This document shows, in pieces, positions 17,815-26,207 of a stretch of DNA of 64,000 nucleotides (position 1 is its first letter; every line of letters starts with the position of its first letter). The notes below the pieces were generated by a model. The model saw only the letters and a list, made by a program, of their open reading frames with translations. It ran no database searches and was not told the origin of the DNA. Source of the stretch: Paenibacillus sp. PL91 (GTDB lineage Bacteria > Bacillota > Bacilli > Paenibacillales > Paenibacillaceae); assembly GCF_012935325.2 (NCBI RefSeq), contig NZ_JABBYG020000003.1, positions 496,001 through 560,000 of the forward strand. The letters run 5' to 3'. The position numbers were made by a program, and so were the translations under genes.

Positions 17815-18813
17815 TTATTGAATTTCATAAATTTTATAAAGCTCATCAAGCATTAGGTTAGCCGCAATTACGCCGCCTGCTGTATTCCAGATCGCATCGC
17901 TCACTCGAATCGCTTTGTTGTTTTTCACAACCTGCAGGCTTTGCCACAATGGATCCTTCAGCATTTCTTCTTCCATCGCAGTTCCCTTGCCGTCACCTGT
18001 CTCATACGTAAAGTAGAAGAGCATGTCCGCGTCTACCTCAGGAAGACGCTCCTTCGTAATTTCTTCAACGAAGGTGTCTTTATACTTTTGGTTATCAGGA
18101 CGTGTAATGCCAAGCTTGGAGAATGCAATGCCAGTAAACGTATCATCTAAGTAAATACGGGTTTTGCCTGCCATGAAACGAACGACGGACACTTTCTGGT
18201 TCAGCTTGTCGCCAGCTTTAGACTTAAAGTCGGCAGCACGGCTATCATAATCAGCAATGACCTCTTCTCCCTCAGCCTTCTTGCCGATTGCATCTGCATA
18301 CAACAAGAAATTGGACTGCCATGCCCCGCGAAGCGTTTCGGAGAAGACCGTTGGCGCGATAGCAGCCAGTTGATCATAAACTTTCTCCTGGCGCAATTTA
18401 TTACCAATAATAAGATCCGGCTTAAGGCTAGCGATCAGTTCCATGTTCGGCTGGCTTTCTTCGCCTACTTCCGTAACGCCTTCCATATCCGCTTTGATGT
18501 GCTCATACCAAGGATCACCTGTCCATGATTTTACAGCGCCTACCGGTTTAATGCCAAGCGCTAGTAAAGCTTCCGTTCCTTCGTTCGTCAACACGACGAT
18601 ACGAGCCGGCGTTCCTTCAACTTTCGCGTCGCCCATTGCATGCGTAATTACTCTAACATCTTCCGTCTTCGGCGCGTCTGATTGTTCGGGAGCTGCCGCA
18701 TTCCCGTTGCTATTGTTTGACCCGGCTTGGCCGCATCCTGATACGACTACGGCAAGAGTAAGCAGCATCGTAGTTGCTGTCCAAGTCATTTTTTTCTTTA
18801 ATAAATGAAACAT
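17815..18813 (-). CDS. Iron-siderophore ABC transporter substrate-binding lipoprotein
   Basis: 332 residues from the ATG at 18813 (AGGGGAG nine bases upstream; the upstream open frame runs through the promoter and is not coding). Lipobox VSGC with lipidated Cys27. The periplasmic-binding (FecB/FhuD, class III) fold is recognised by RIVVLTNEGTEALLALGIKPVG near residue 75, EESQPNMELIASLKPDLIIG, and the C-terminal DALWNTAGG-like end. Binds ferric siderophore outside the cell and delivers it to the divergent FecCD permeases. Fur boxes at 18836-18850 and 18904-18918 flank its promoter, so it is iron-repressed. Confidence 0.9.
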   Translation of the reverse strand: MFHLLKKKMTWTATTMLLTLAVVVSGCGQAGSNNSNGNAAAPEQSDAPKTEDVRVITHAMGDAKVEGTPARIVVLTNEGTEALLALGIKPVGAVKSWTGDPWYEHIKADMEGVTEVGEESQPNMELIASLKPDLIIGNKLRQEKVYDQLAAIAPTVFSETLRGAWQSNFLLYADAIGKKAEGEEVIADYDSRAADFKSKAGDKLNQKVSVVRFMAGKTRIYLDDTFTGIAFSKLGITRPDNQKYKDTFVEEITKERLPEVDADMLFYFTYETGDGKGTAMEEEMLKDPLWQSLQVVKNNKAIRVSDAIWNTAGGVIAANLMLDELYKIYEIQ

Positions 18814-18835
18814 TTGATATTTCTCCCCTTCTTGA

Positions 18836-18850
18836 TGAAAATCATTCTCA
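18836..18850. promoter_or_regulatory. Fur box 2 (leader of the binding-protein gene)
   Basis: TGAAAATcATTCTCA; compared with the 7-1-7 consensus TGATAATnATTATCA it has two mismatches. It lies between the predicted transcript start and the ribosome site of the binding protein gene. Confidence 0.65.
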
Positions 18851-18867
18851 TTGTTTTCCCAATCGAA

Positions 18868-18896
18868 ACTATACCAGCTGTTCAAGGCAATGTCAA
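18868..18896 (-). promoter_or_regulatory. Sigma-A promoter of the siderophore-binding protein gene
   Basis: On the minus strand TTGACA (18891-18896), 17 bases, TATAGT (18868-18873). Nearly ideal. Fur box 1 lies directly upstream of the -35 and Fur box 2 downstream of the start. Confidence 0.8.
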
Positions 18897-18903
18897 TAAT
18901 GAT

Positions 18904-18918
18904 TGATAATGATTTTCA
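18904..18918. promoter_or_regulatory. Fur box 1 (shared by the divergent promoters)
   Basis: TGATAATgATTTTCA, one mismatch from the 7-1-7 consensus. It lies between the -35 hexamers of both divergent promoters, so a single bound Fur dimer pair could repress both directions. Confidence 0.8.
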
Positions 18919-18924
18919 ACTTCA

Positions 18925-18953
18925 TTGACACTGCGTATCCGATACCCTAAAAT
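18925..18953 (+). promoter_or_regulatory. Sigma-A promoter of the siderophore permease operon
   Basis: TTGACA (18925-18930), 17 bases, TAAAAT (18948-18953). Leader to the first permease ATG is about 135 bases. Confidence 0.75.
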
Positions 18954-19094
18954 GTTTTAGTAGCTATAACTTATTCAATAACCGAAAATCTTTACCCCTT
19001 ACCCTTAAATATTTAGTCCCATGGCATGGAACGGGGCTATTTATGACAAAATTAGGAACAGTCATTCTATGGGACACTGAGGAAAGAGGAATTT

Positions 19095-20102
19095 ATGGAT
19101 ACATTATTACATACACGCTCCCAGAAAGTAGCAGGACTTTTTGTTGGACTGCTTCTCTTTGTTGCGGGAATCATTTGCAGCATCGCCTTCGGTGTAACCA
19201 ATATCAGCTGGCGTACCATTATAGCTTCCTATAATGCGTTCGATGGCTCGCAGGAGCATCTCATTATACAGACGGCTAGAATGCCGCGCGCGCTTATCGC
19301 TGCTATCACCGGCGCAAGCCTAGCTGTTGCCGGCTCACTCATGCAAGGCATCACCCGCAACCAGCTGGCTTCGCCAAGCCTATTCGGCATTAATTCAGGT
19401 GCTGCTTTCTTCATAGTTGTTGGCTCAGCCTTTTTTGGCGCAAGCGGATTATCGACGTTCGCTACTCTTGCTTTCATTGGCGCTGCCTTCACAGCAATGC
19501 TAGTCTATACGCTCGGCTCAATCGGAAACGACGGCCTGACGCCGCTCAAGGTTACTTTGGCTGGAGCCGCGTTAACCGCGTTCTTCTCGTCTCTATCGCT
19601 AGGCTTGCTGCTTACGAGCGGCCAAACGTTCGATCAAGTGCTCTACTGGTTTGTTGGCTCCGTTTCTGGGCGCGATATGCCTATCTTCACTGCTGCCGCT
19701 CCATACATGGGGATTGCCTTAGTAGGCGCAGTTGTGCTTGCAAGACATATGAATGTGCTGGCACTTGGGGAGGATGTCGCCGTTGGGCTGGGGCAAAAAA
19801 CCATCTATATTAAATTAGCTGCTGGCATCATCATCGTCTTGCTGGCCGGCGGCTCGGTCTCCATGGCTGGTCCGATCGCTTTCGTAGGCATCATCGTGCC
19901 TCATCTTATGCGTTATATGGTTGGCATAGATTACCGCTGGGTTATTCCATACTGCGCATTGTATGGCGGTATTTTGCTGCTGGCAGCCGATATCGGCTCA
20001 CGCTATATTTCTTTTCCGAAGGAAGTTCCTGTAGGCATTATGACCGCGATCATAGGCGTTCCTTTCTTCGTTTTTATCGCTAGAAGAGGAGGCCAATCCT
20101 AA
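19095..20102 (+). CDS. Iron-siderophore ABC permease, FecCD family (first)
   Basis: 335 residues with the ten-helix BtuC/FecCD pattern. Landmarks: RMPRALIAAITGASLAVAGSLMQGITRNQLASP near residue 58-90 and GPIAFVGIIVPHLMR near 258, which contains the cytoplasmic coupling region for the ATPase. ATG with AGAGGA. Only one base separates it from the second permease, so a heterodimer is expected. Driven by the Fur-controlled plus-strand promoter. Confidence 0.9.
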   Translation: MDTLLHTRSQKVAGLFVGLLLFVAGIICSIAFGVTNISWRTIIASYNAFDGSQEHLIIQTARMPRALIAAITGASLAVAGSLMQGITRNQLASPSLFGINSGAAFFIVVGSAFFGASGLSTFATLAFIGAAFTAMLVYTLGSIGNDGLTPLKVTLAGAALTAFFSSLSLGLLLTSGQTFDQVLYWFVGSVSGRDMPIFTAAAPYMGIALVGAVVLARHMNVLALGEDVAVGLGQKTIYIKLAAGIIIVLLAGGSVSMAGPIAFVGIIVPHLMRYMVGIDYRWVIPYCALYGGILLLAADIGSRYISFPKEVPVGIMTAIIGVPFFVFIARRGGQS

Positions 20103-20103
20103 C

Positions 20104-21150
20104 ATGAACAAATGGATTACGCTTAGAGGCCGCAGACATTCCTTTCAACTGGACCGGCGAACATTAATGGTCATTTTGTTTTTAGCTATTGCAAACGCAG
20201 CAGCGGTCGTCATTTGCGTCGGCCTTGGCAGCAAGATGATAAGTCCGCTCACCGTCATTCGGGCATTTTTTGGAACCGCCGACTCAGCTGATTCGATGAT
20301 TATTTTTTCGCTTCGGATGCCGCGCGTTTTGATTGCCGTGATGGTAGGCTCTGCGCTCGCTGTCTCAGGAGCCTTGCTGCAAGGCATTGTACGCAACCCT
20401 TTGACATCGCCCGACATTATCGGAATAACCGGCGGAGCATCGCTTGGCACCGTCATATTCATTCTTTACTTCTCGCATGTCAGCATCCGCTTCATGCCGC
20501 TAAGTGCAATCATTGGAGCTTTTGCTACTGCTTTTCTGATTTATATATTCGCTTATCGCAAAGGAATTACGCCGCTTAGGCTCGTCCTTATCGGCATTGG
20601 GATGGCAACTGCGCTAACGGCCTTGACCTATATGCTCATCCTAACGGCATCCTTTACGCCTACTGCCGTTGCAGTCAAAGCTTTTACGTTTATGACGGGC
20701 AGCATATATGGAGTGTCGTGGGAGCGGGATGTGGCGACGCTGCTTCCTTGGATTGTTGTCCTTCTTCCAATCGCTCTTGTCTTCGCTCGGCATCTTAATG
20801 TACAAGAGCTTGGGGATGAGGTTGCAACTAGTGTAGGAAGCTCGGTCCAAGTGAAACGGACCATTCTTCTCATCATCAGCGTGGCGCTTGCTGGCGCAGC
20901 GGTTGCTATCGGCGGAGCCATCAACTTTATTGGCCTAATGGCACCGCATATTGCTCGAAAGCTTGTAGGGCCGTCTTACGGAGGAGTTATCCCCGTATCC
21001 GCTTTAATCGGCTCGCTCGTATTGCTGCTCTCGGATCTAATCGCGAGGATTGCGTTCATTCCGCTTGATATTCCCGCTGGTGTTTTCACCGCGGCCATAG
21101 GCGCACCGTTCTTTATCTATTTGCTTTACCGTCACCGAAACGGATCGTAA
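20104..21150 (+). CDS. Iron-siderophore ABC permease, FecCD family (second)
   Basis: 348 residues, same fold as the preceding gene: RMPRVLIAVMVGSALAVSGALLQGIVRNPLTSP followed by the DIIGITGGAS block, and GAINFIGLMAPHIARKLVGP near residue 265. Forms the membrane channel together with the first permease. Starts one base after it, so translation is coupled through the shared ribosome region (AGAGGAGG at the end of the previous gene). Confidence 0.9.
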   Translation: MNKWITLRGRRHSFQLDRRTLMVILFLAIANAAAVVICVGLGSKMISPLTVIRAFFGTADSADSMIIFSLRMPRVLIAVMVGSALAVSGALLQGIVRNPLTSPDIIGITGGASLGTVIFILYFSHVSIRFMPLSAIIGAFATAFLIYIFAYRKGITPLRLVLIGIGMATALTALTYMLILTASFTPTAVAVKAFTFMTGSIYGVSWERDVATLLPWIVVLLPIALVFARHLNVQELGDEVATSVGSSVQVKRTILLIISVALAGAAVAIGGAINFIGLMAPHIARKLVGPSYGGVIPVSALIGSLVLLLSDLIARIAFIPLDIPAGVFTAAIGAPFFIYLLYRHRNGS

Positions 21151-21206
21151 CCACCTCTAAGACGTGAATGTATATAAATTGAGAAAAATAAAAGGGAGTG
21201 GTCCTC

Positions 21207-22022
21207 GTGTCCTCCATTCAAGCAAAAAACCTTACCTTATCCTATGGTCAAAAAGCGATATTCAACAATCTCGACTTGCTCGTTCCTCCAGGCAAAATTA
21301 CGGTGTTCATTGGCAGCAACGGCTGCGGCAAATCAACGCTGCTTCGTTCCCTTGCCCGTCTCTTGAAGCCTCAGGAGGGCTCAATCCTGCTTGATGGAGC
21401 TGAAATAGCCAAGCTATCGAGCAAGGATATCGCTAAACGTCTCGCTATCTTGCCGCAAGGTCCGCTCGCGCCGGAAGGGCTTACCGTTCACCAGCTTGTG
21501 AAGCAAGGACGCTATCCTTACCAAAGCTGGCTGCAGCAATGGTCACGCGAGGATGAGAAGATGGTGAAAAAAGCATTGGAAGCGACGCATATGAACGAGC
21601 TATCCTCCCGTTCCATTGACTCGCTATCCGGAGGTCAGCGTCAGCGTGCTTGGATTGCAATGACGCTCGCTCAGAACACGCCGACTATTTTGCTTGACGA
21701 GCCGACCACCTATCTTGATATGGCTCATCAAATAGAGATTCTTGATTTGCTTTATGAATTAAACGAGCAAGAGAATCGTACGATTGTGATGGTACTGCAT
21801 GATATTAATCTCGCTTGCCGTTATGCCGATCATATCGTAGCTGTGAAAGACGGCCGCATACATGCCCAAGGCAAGCCGGAAGCCATTATGAACGAGCAGC
21901 TCATCCGTTCCGTCTTTGAGATGGAATGCCAAATCACGACTGATCCTATCTTCGGAACGCCGCTTTGCATCCCTTACGGCAAAGGGCGCAAGCTGCCAGT
22001 TGCACATCGAAGCGCGCTTTAG
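21207..22022 (+). CDS. Iron-siderophore ABC transporter ATP-binding protein
   Basis: 271 residues from a GTG at 21207; AGGGAG is eight bases upstream, while the GTG at 21198 overlaps that ribosome site. Walker A GSNGCGKST at residues 36-44, Walker B ILLDEPTTYLD, signature LSGGQRQRAWIAMTLAQ, D-loop and HDINLACRYAD switch histidine. Closest to FecE/FhuC. Powers uptake through the two preceding permeases. A terminator follows. Confidence 0.92.
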   Translation: MSSIQAKNLTLSYGQKAIFNNLDLLVPPGKITVFIGSNGCGKSTLLRSLARLLKPQEGSILLDGAEIAKLSSKDIAKRLAILPQGPLAPEGLTVHQLVKQGRYPYQSWLQQWSREDEKMVKKALEATHMNELSSRSIDSLSGGQRQRAWIAMTLAQNTPTILLDEPTTYLDMAHQIEILDLLYELNEQENRTIVMVLHDINLACRYADHIVAVKDGRIHAQGKPEAIMNEQLIRSVFEMECQITTDPIFGTPLCIPYGKGRKLPVAHRSAL

Positions 22023-22033
22023 TCGGTTAACGA

Positions 22034-22076
22034 AAAAAAATGGTGAAGCAGGAATTATCCTGCTCCACCATTTTTC
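22034..22076. terminator. Bidirectional intrinsic terminator
   Basis: AAAAATGGTG-a-AGCAGGA pairs with TCCTGCT-c-CACCATTTTT between the convergent siderophore ATPase and GH13 genes. Confidence 0.85.
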
Positions 22077-22125
22077 GTTTACATGCGGCAAGCTTGCTAT
22101 TTTTTCGCAATAGAAGATATTTGAG

Positions 22126-23787
22126 CTAAGATACTACCTCATAAATTCGGGCCTCATATGGCCTCAACTCCATTTTGCGATCCTCATCATTCCATGTGCT
22201 GGATGTACTTTCATAGTTGCCAAGCACAAGCTTTAGATTCATCGTCTCGCTTCCACAAATCGGTTCCGAGAACGTAAAGATATGAGCTTCTTCCCCGTGG
22301 TTCAGCAGTACGATCCATTCGGTTCCCTCAAGCTCCCGCACATAAACGTATAGATGCGGATCATCGCCGCTAATATCGGTAAAATCACCATAAACCATAA
22401 CGGGATTGTTCTTTCTAAGCGCAATAAGTTCCCGGTAAAACGCCAGTACCGAATTCGGATCGCTTTCGGCTTGCTCGACATTAATCCTCTCATAATTCGG
22501 GTTAAGCTTAATCCACGGCTCCGCGCTGCCAAAGCCCGCATAGCGCCCGGCATTCCACTGCATCGGCGTTCTTGAGTTGTCTCGGCTGAGCGGCTGCAGC
22601 GATTGGAACACCGCCGCAGGGTCTTTGCCCTTGCCGATCTCCTCCACATACTTATTTATCATCGCGATGTCCTTATATTCGCCGATCGTTTCATACCTTA
22701 CGCCCGTCATCCCGATTTCTTCGCCTTGATAAATGTAGGGAATGCCTGGCAGCGTATGTATCATCGTCGCAAGCAGCTTAGCCGACTCTTCGCGATATTC
22801 CGTATCATTGCCGTAACGCGTCACCTGTCTCGTATGGTCATGATTATTGAGAAACTGCGAGCCAAAGCCACGCCCTTCCAAAGCTTCCGCCCATTGCCTC
22901 TGTATTTGCTTGTAGCGAACCATATCCCATTCCGGCATTTCGTCAGCCACTTCAAAGTGAAACAGCGTGTTCAGCTCCGATCGGTCCTCATCGACAAACA
23001 GGGCGCCCAGCTCAGGCGTAGCAAATGCGATTTCGCCAACGGTCATCATATCATAATGGCGAAACACCTCATGGTTCATTTCCTGCAAATAATCATGAAG
23101 ACCCGGATTATGCGTCAAATACCGAATATCACGCGGGTCCTCCACATCTGTATAGCTTTGCGGCTTAGCCAGTAGCGCCAGAGCATCGAGCCTAAGCCCG
23201 TCGACTCCTTTATCCAGCCAGTACCGCAGCATTTTATAAATTTCCATCCGCATCTCTTTATTTGCCCAATTCAAATCTGGCTGTTCGATGGCAAAGGAAT
23301 GCATGTAATATTGCCCCGTATTCTCATCAAGCTCCCAGCAAGAAGGATTGAAATAGGAGCGCCAATTCGTAGGCGGCCCACCATGCACGCCGTCCTGCCA
23401 AACGTACCAGTCCCGCTTCGGGCTGTTAATCGAGGAACTAGATTCGATAAACCAAGGATGACGATCCGACGTATGGTTGACGACGACGTCCATCATGAGC
23501 TTCATGCCTCTCGCATGAGTCTCCGCCACCAATTGGTCAAAGTCCTCCATCCTCCCCGCTTTCTTCATGACCGTATAATAATCGGACACATCATAGCCAT
23601 TGTCCTTATCCGGCGATTCGTTAAATGGGTTGATCCACAGCATGGTCACGCCCAACGATTTGATGTAATCCAGCTTCTCAATCACACCTGGCAGATCGCC
23701 AATGCCATCCCCGTTCGTATCGCGGAAGCTGCGCCAATAAACCTGATATACAACCGATTCCTTCCACCAAGCCGGTTTTGCCTGCAT
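22126..23787 (-). CDS. Glycoside hydrolase family 13 alpha-glucosidase
   Basis: Cytoplasmic hydrolase of alpha-glucosides, probably of the GH13_31 (oligo-1,6-/alpha-glucosidase) type. 553 residues from the ATG at 23787 with AGGAG eight bases upstream. Family blocks: VVYQVYWRSFRDTNGDGIGD near residue 12-31, DVVVNH 100-105, GLRLDA with nucleophile Asp201, GEIA with acid/base Glu252, NNHD with Asp317. The residue after the nucleophile is Ala instead of the Val/Thr that usually separates alpha-1,6 from alpha-1,4 enzymes, so specificity is open. Last gene of the LacI-controlled sugar ABC operon, behind a hairpin at 23821-23862. Confidence 0.85.
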   Translation of the reverse strand: MQAKPAWWKESVVYQVYWRSFRDTNGDGIGDLPGVIEKLDYIKSLGVTMLWINPFNESPDKDNGYDVSDYYTVMKKAGRMEDFDQLVAETHARGMKLMMDVVVNHTSDRHPWFIESSSSINSPKRDWYVWQDGVHGGPPTNWRSYFNPSCWELDENTGQYYMHSFAIEQPDLNWANKEMRMEIYKMLRYWLDKGVDGLRLDALALLAKPQSYTDVEDPRDIRYLTHNPGLHDYLQEMNHEVFRHYDMMTVGEIAFATPELGALFVDEDRSELNTLFHFEVADEMPEWDMVRYKQIQRQWAEALEGRGFGSQFLNNHDHTRQVTRYGNDTEYREESAKLLATMIHTLPGIPYIYQGEEIGMTGVRYETIGEYKDIAMINKYVEEIGKGKDPAAVFQSLQPLSRDNSRTPMQWNAGRYAGFGSAEPWIKLNPNYERINVEQAESDPNSVLAFYRELIALRKNNPVMVYGDFTDISGDDPHLYVYVRELEGTEWIVLLNHGEEAHIFTFSEPICGSETMNLKLVLGNYESTSSTWNDEDRKMELRPYEARIYEVVS

Positions 23788-23820
23788 CCCAATCTCTCCT
23801 TTTCTCTCTAAAAAAATACA

Positions 23821-23871
23821 AATGGCGCGCGAGGGGACACCGTGTCCATACGCCGCGCCATTCGTTTTTTT
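23821..23871. terminator. Strong hairpin between permease and alpha-glucosidase
   Basis: AATGGCGCG pairs with CGCGCCATT, with inner GGACAC/GTGTCC. On the minus strand it is followed by TTTGTATTTTTTT. It lies between co-directional genes, so it is likely a partial terminator or mRNA stabiliser that lowers GH13 expression relative to the transporter. Confidence 0.6.
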
Positions 23872-23887
23872 ACATTCAAGCCATTGA

Positions 23888-24979
23888 CTATCCTTTGATG
23901 GAGCCGCCGAGCATGCCGCGTACAAAATATTTTTGCAGAGCGAAAAATACAGCTAACGGCATCAGCATGGAAACAAATGCAGCGGCTGTGAGCAAATGCC
24001 AGTCATTGCCGCGAGAGCCGACCATATTAGCGATATTCATGGACAATACCTGTACCTCCGGCTGGCTGCCGAGGAAAATAAGCGATACCAGGTAATCATT
24101 CCATACCCATAAAAACTGGAATATGCTGATCGAAGCAAGCGCAGGCACAGAGAGCGGCAAAATAAGCTTGCTAAAGATCGTAAAGTTGGTTGCCCCGTCC
24201 ATAAACGCAGATTCGAATAAATCCTTTGGCAGCTGACTGATTGAGGTATACATGAAATAAGTTATTAATGGCAAGCCAAACGCCGTATGCGCGAGCCATA
24301 TGCCAAAGTAGGTGCCATTGAGACCAAGCGACGTATAGTCACGCAAAATCGGAATGAGCGCCACCTGCAGCGGCACAACGAGCAAGGCGATTACGATGAC
24401 AAACAACGTTTTCCTTCCCGGAAAGCGGAGCCATGCGAAGGCATAGGCCGCAAAGGAGGCAATGAAGATCGGAATAACGGTCGCCGGTACCGTAACCGCA
24501 ATCGTATTCCAGAAGGAACGCGACATACCGCTTCCTTTTTCCGTTTTGGTCGTACCGTCGGGCATTGTGACCGAGTAGGTTTTCCCGCCTAGCACCGTCT
24601 CATAGTTCTGAGTCGTAAAGCGAGAAATGACCGTCCACTGTTTATCCTGCACGTTCAGCGTCCGAGCACGCCGATTTTCCCAAATCAGCCTCTCCCCATC
24701 AACCTCTACTCCAGCACGCAGCTGATCATCGGTAAAGGTAACGCCGTTAACCTTGATGGGCTCGCGGAGATCGGTATCCTTAGGCAGTTGAACCTGCTCT
24801 GTCGTCTGCCAATCGCGATGGGGCAAAATATTCCACCAGCCCGTTGCTAAAATATCTGCGGCAGGCCGGAATGAGGATACGAGCAGTCCGATTGTCGGAA
24901 TCGTCCAAATCAGGCAAATGACGGCGAGTATCGTATTCACAAGCCACTTGGACTTGCGAGGTTTTTTGTTTTTGCCCAT
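23888..24979 (-). CDS. Carbohydrate ABC transporter permease (MalG-like, CUT1) with extra domain
   Basis: 363 residues. Membrane segment 1 at about 13-35; further helices from about 155; EAA-type coupling loop ESAFMDGATNFTIFSKLILPLS near 258. MalG-type permeases are about 275-300 residues; the excess is a hydrophilic stretch at about residues 50-150 (DLREPIKVNGVTFTDDQ ... SVTMPDGTTKTEKG) between helices 1 and 2, which should lie outside the membrane. Pairs with the MalF-like permease one base upstream. No ATPase gene is present, so a shared MsmX-type ATPase elsewhere must energise it. Confidence 0.85.
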   Translation of the reverse strand: MGKNKKPRKSKWLVNTILAVICLIWTIPTIGLLVSSFRPAADILATGWWNILPHRDWQTTEQVQLPKDTDLREPIKVNGVTFTDDQLRAGVEVDGERLIWENRRARTLNVQDKQWTVISRFTTQNYETVLGGKTYSVTMPDGTTKTEKGSGMSRSFWNTIAVTVPATVIPIFIASFAAYAFAWLRFPGRKTLFVIVIALLVVPLQVALIPILRDYTSLGLNGTYFGIWLAHTAFGLPLITYFMYTSISQLPKDLFESAFMDGATNFTIFSKLILPLSVPALASISIFQFLWVWNDYLVSLIFLGSQPEVQVLSMNIANMVGSRGNDWHLLTAAAFVSMLMPLAVFFALQKYFVRGMLGGSIKG

Positions 24980-24980
24980 A

Positions 24981-26063
24981 TTAGAAACCCCCCTCTCTAC
25001 GGAACTGGCGCAGATTGATAATAATGACTGGTATAACAGCGACTAGCAGTACGATAGCTAAGGTCGAACCGTAGCCTGCGTTTTGATACATAAACAGCTG
25101 GCGGTAGAACTGCGTAGCTACAACGTCCGTCTCATATTGTCCGCCTGTCATGATCATGACAACATCGAATATTTTGAGCGTAAATACGATGATCGTTGTC
25201 GTAACCGAAAGCAAGGTTCCCGCAATGTAAGGAATCATGATTTTGAAGAAAATGCGAACCTCGCCGGCTCCATCCATTCGGGCAGCCTCCAGCATATCCT
25301 CTGGAATGCTCTTAATCGCAGCAGAGAATATAACCATAGCGAAACCAGTTTGCATCCAGATGAGAATAACGATGAGGAACAGGTTATTCCAAGGCTGAAT
25401 CATGCTGAGCCAAGCCTGCGGTTCGCCTCCGAACTTAACGACAATCGCATTTAGAAGACCGATTTGCTCCTCGCCCGGTTGATAGTAATAAATGAATTTC
25501 CAAATGACGCCGGCAGCTACGAACGAGATCGCCATTGGCATAAAGATGAGTCCCTTTGCAAGCTTCTCAAAGCTGCTGCGATCAGCCAGAATGGCAATAA
25601 GGAGACCTAAGCTTACGCATGCCAAGGTGCCGAAAAACACCCAAAGCAGGTTGTTGCGCAGCGCCATCACGAGAAGCCGGTCTGTAAATACGGCAACATA
25701 GTTGGCAAAGCCGACAAAATTGACGGAGCTAGCATCAAAGAAGCTTAAATACAAAGTCCGCAGTGTCGGAAAAACAAGCAGCCATCCGAGCAGCAGCACC
25801 GCCGGACCAACAAATACAAAAGGCAATATTCTCCGCTTCCATTGATCCGGATATTGCTCAACTACCCAGTTGAACGAGTAGTAAATAGAATAAATGCCGA
25901 GTGCCCCCCATATGACTGCCAGTACTGCATTGATGACCGGCGGAAGATTGGAGTCGCGAAAAAATAAAAAGATGCACCAGTGAACGGCAATATTCAGAAC
26001 TGGTACGAGCACGGATAACAACAGTAGCCGCAGAGCATTGCCTTTCCTAGCTTGTAGTTCCAT
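24981..26063 (-). CDS. Carbohydrate ABC transporter permease (MalF/UgpA-like, CUT1)
   Basis: 360 residues. Two extra N-terminal membrane segments (about 12-32 and 40-62) precede the MalF-type core; the coupling loop is EAARMDGAGEVRIFFKIMIPYI near 265. Second half of the membrane channel with the following MalG-like gene. GGAGGAGG precedes the ATG, and two 39-bp hairpin repeats lie immediately upstream of that ribosome site. Cotranscribed with the binding protein gene 144 bases upstream. Confidence 0.88.
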   Translation of the reverse strand: MELQARKGNALRLLLLSVLVPVLNIAVHWCIFLFFRDSNLPPVINAVLAVIWGALGIYSIYYSFNWVVEQYPDQWKRRILPFVFVGPAVLLLGWLLVFPTLRTLYLSFFDASSVNFVGFANYVAVFTDRLLVMALRNNLLWVFFGTLACVSLGLLIAILADRSSFEKLAKGLIFMPMAISFVAAGVIWKFIYYYQPGEEQIGLLNAIVVKFGGEPQAWLSMIQPWNNLFLIVILIWMQTGFAMVIFSAAIKSIPEDMLEAARMDGAGEVRIFFKIMIPYIAGTLLSVTTTIIVFTLKIFDVVMIMTGGQYETDVVATQFYRQLFMYQNAGYGSTLAIVLLVAVIPVIIINLRQFRREGGF

Positions 26064-26078
26064 ATGAATCCTCCTCCA

Positions 26079-26143
26079 AGGTTTGTGGATACAAACCTAA
26101 CTTCGTAAGCGTTGCTTAGGTTTGTGGATACAAACCTAACTTC
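26079..26143 (-). repeat. Two 39-bp hairpin repeat units (family shared with 32349-32524)
   Basis: A 26-bp sequence occurs at 26079-26104 and identically at 26118-26143. Each contains GGTTTGT-GGAT-ACAAACC, a perfect 7-4-7 hairpin (8-4-8 with the outer A/T pair). The 21-base spacer contains CTTCGTAAG and GCTTA, as do the spacers of the array at 32.4 kb. The copy nearest the permease ends directly at its GGAGGAGG ribosome site. Confidence 0.75.
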
Positions 26144-26160
26144 TTTTAAAGATTGGGGAA

Positions 26161-26185
26161 GGCTCCCGCCTTATGGCGAGAAGCC
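26161..26185 (-). promoter_or_regulatory. Hairpin after the sugar-binding protein gene
   Basis: GGCTcccGCC-TTAT-GGCgagAAGCC forms a GC-rich imperfect stem 23 bases after the binding protein stop, without a long T-run. Typical position for a stabilising or attenuating hairpin that gives more binding protein than permease. Confidence 0.45.
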
Positions 26186-26207
26186 CTCCAATTCCTCAAG
26201 CAGTCAT

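Noticed and set aside
19043-19234. Small frame in the leader of the siderophore permease operon
   Set aside because: It overlaps the real permease gene for most of its length and has no ribosome site.
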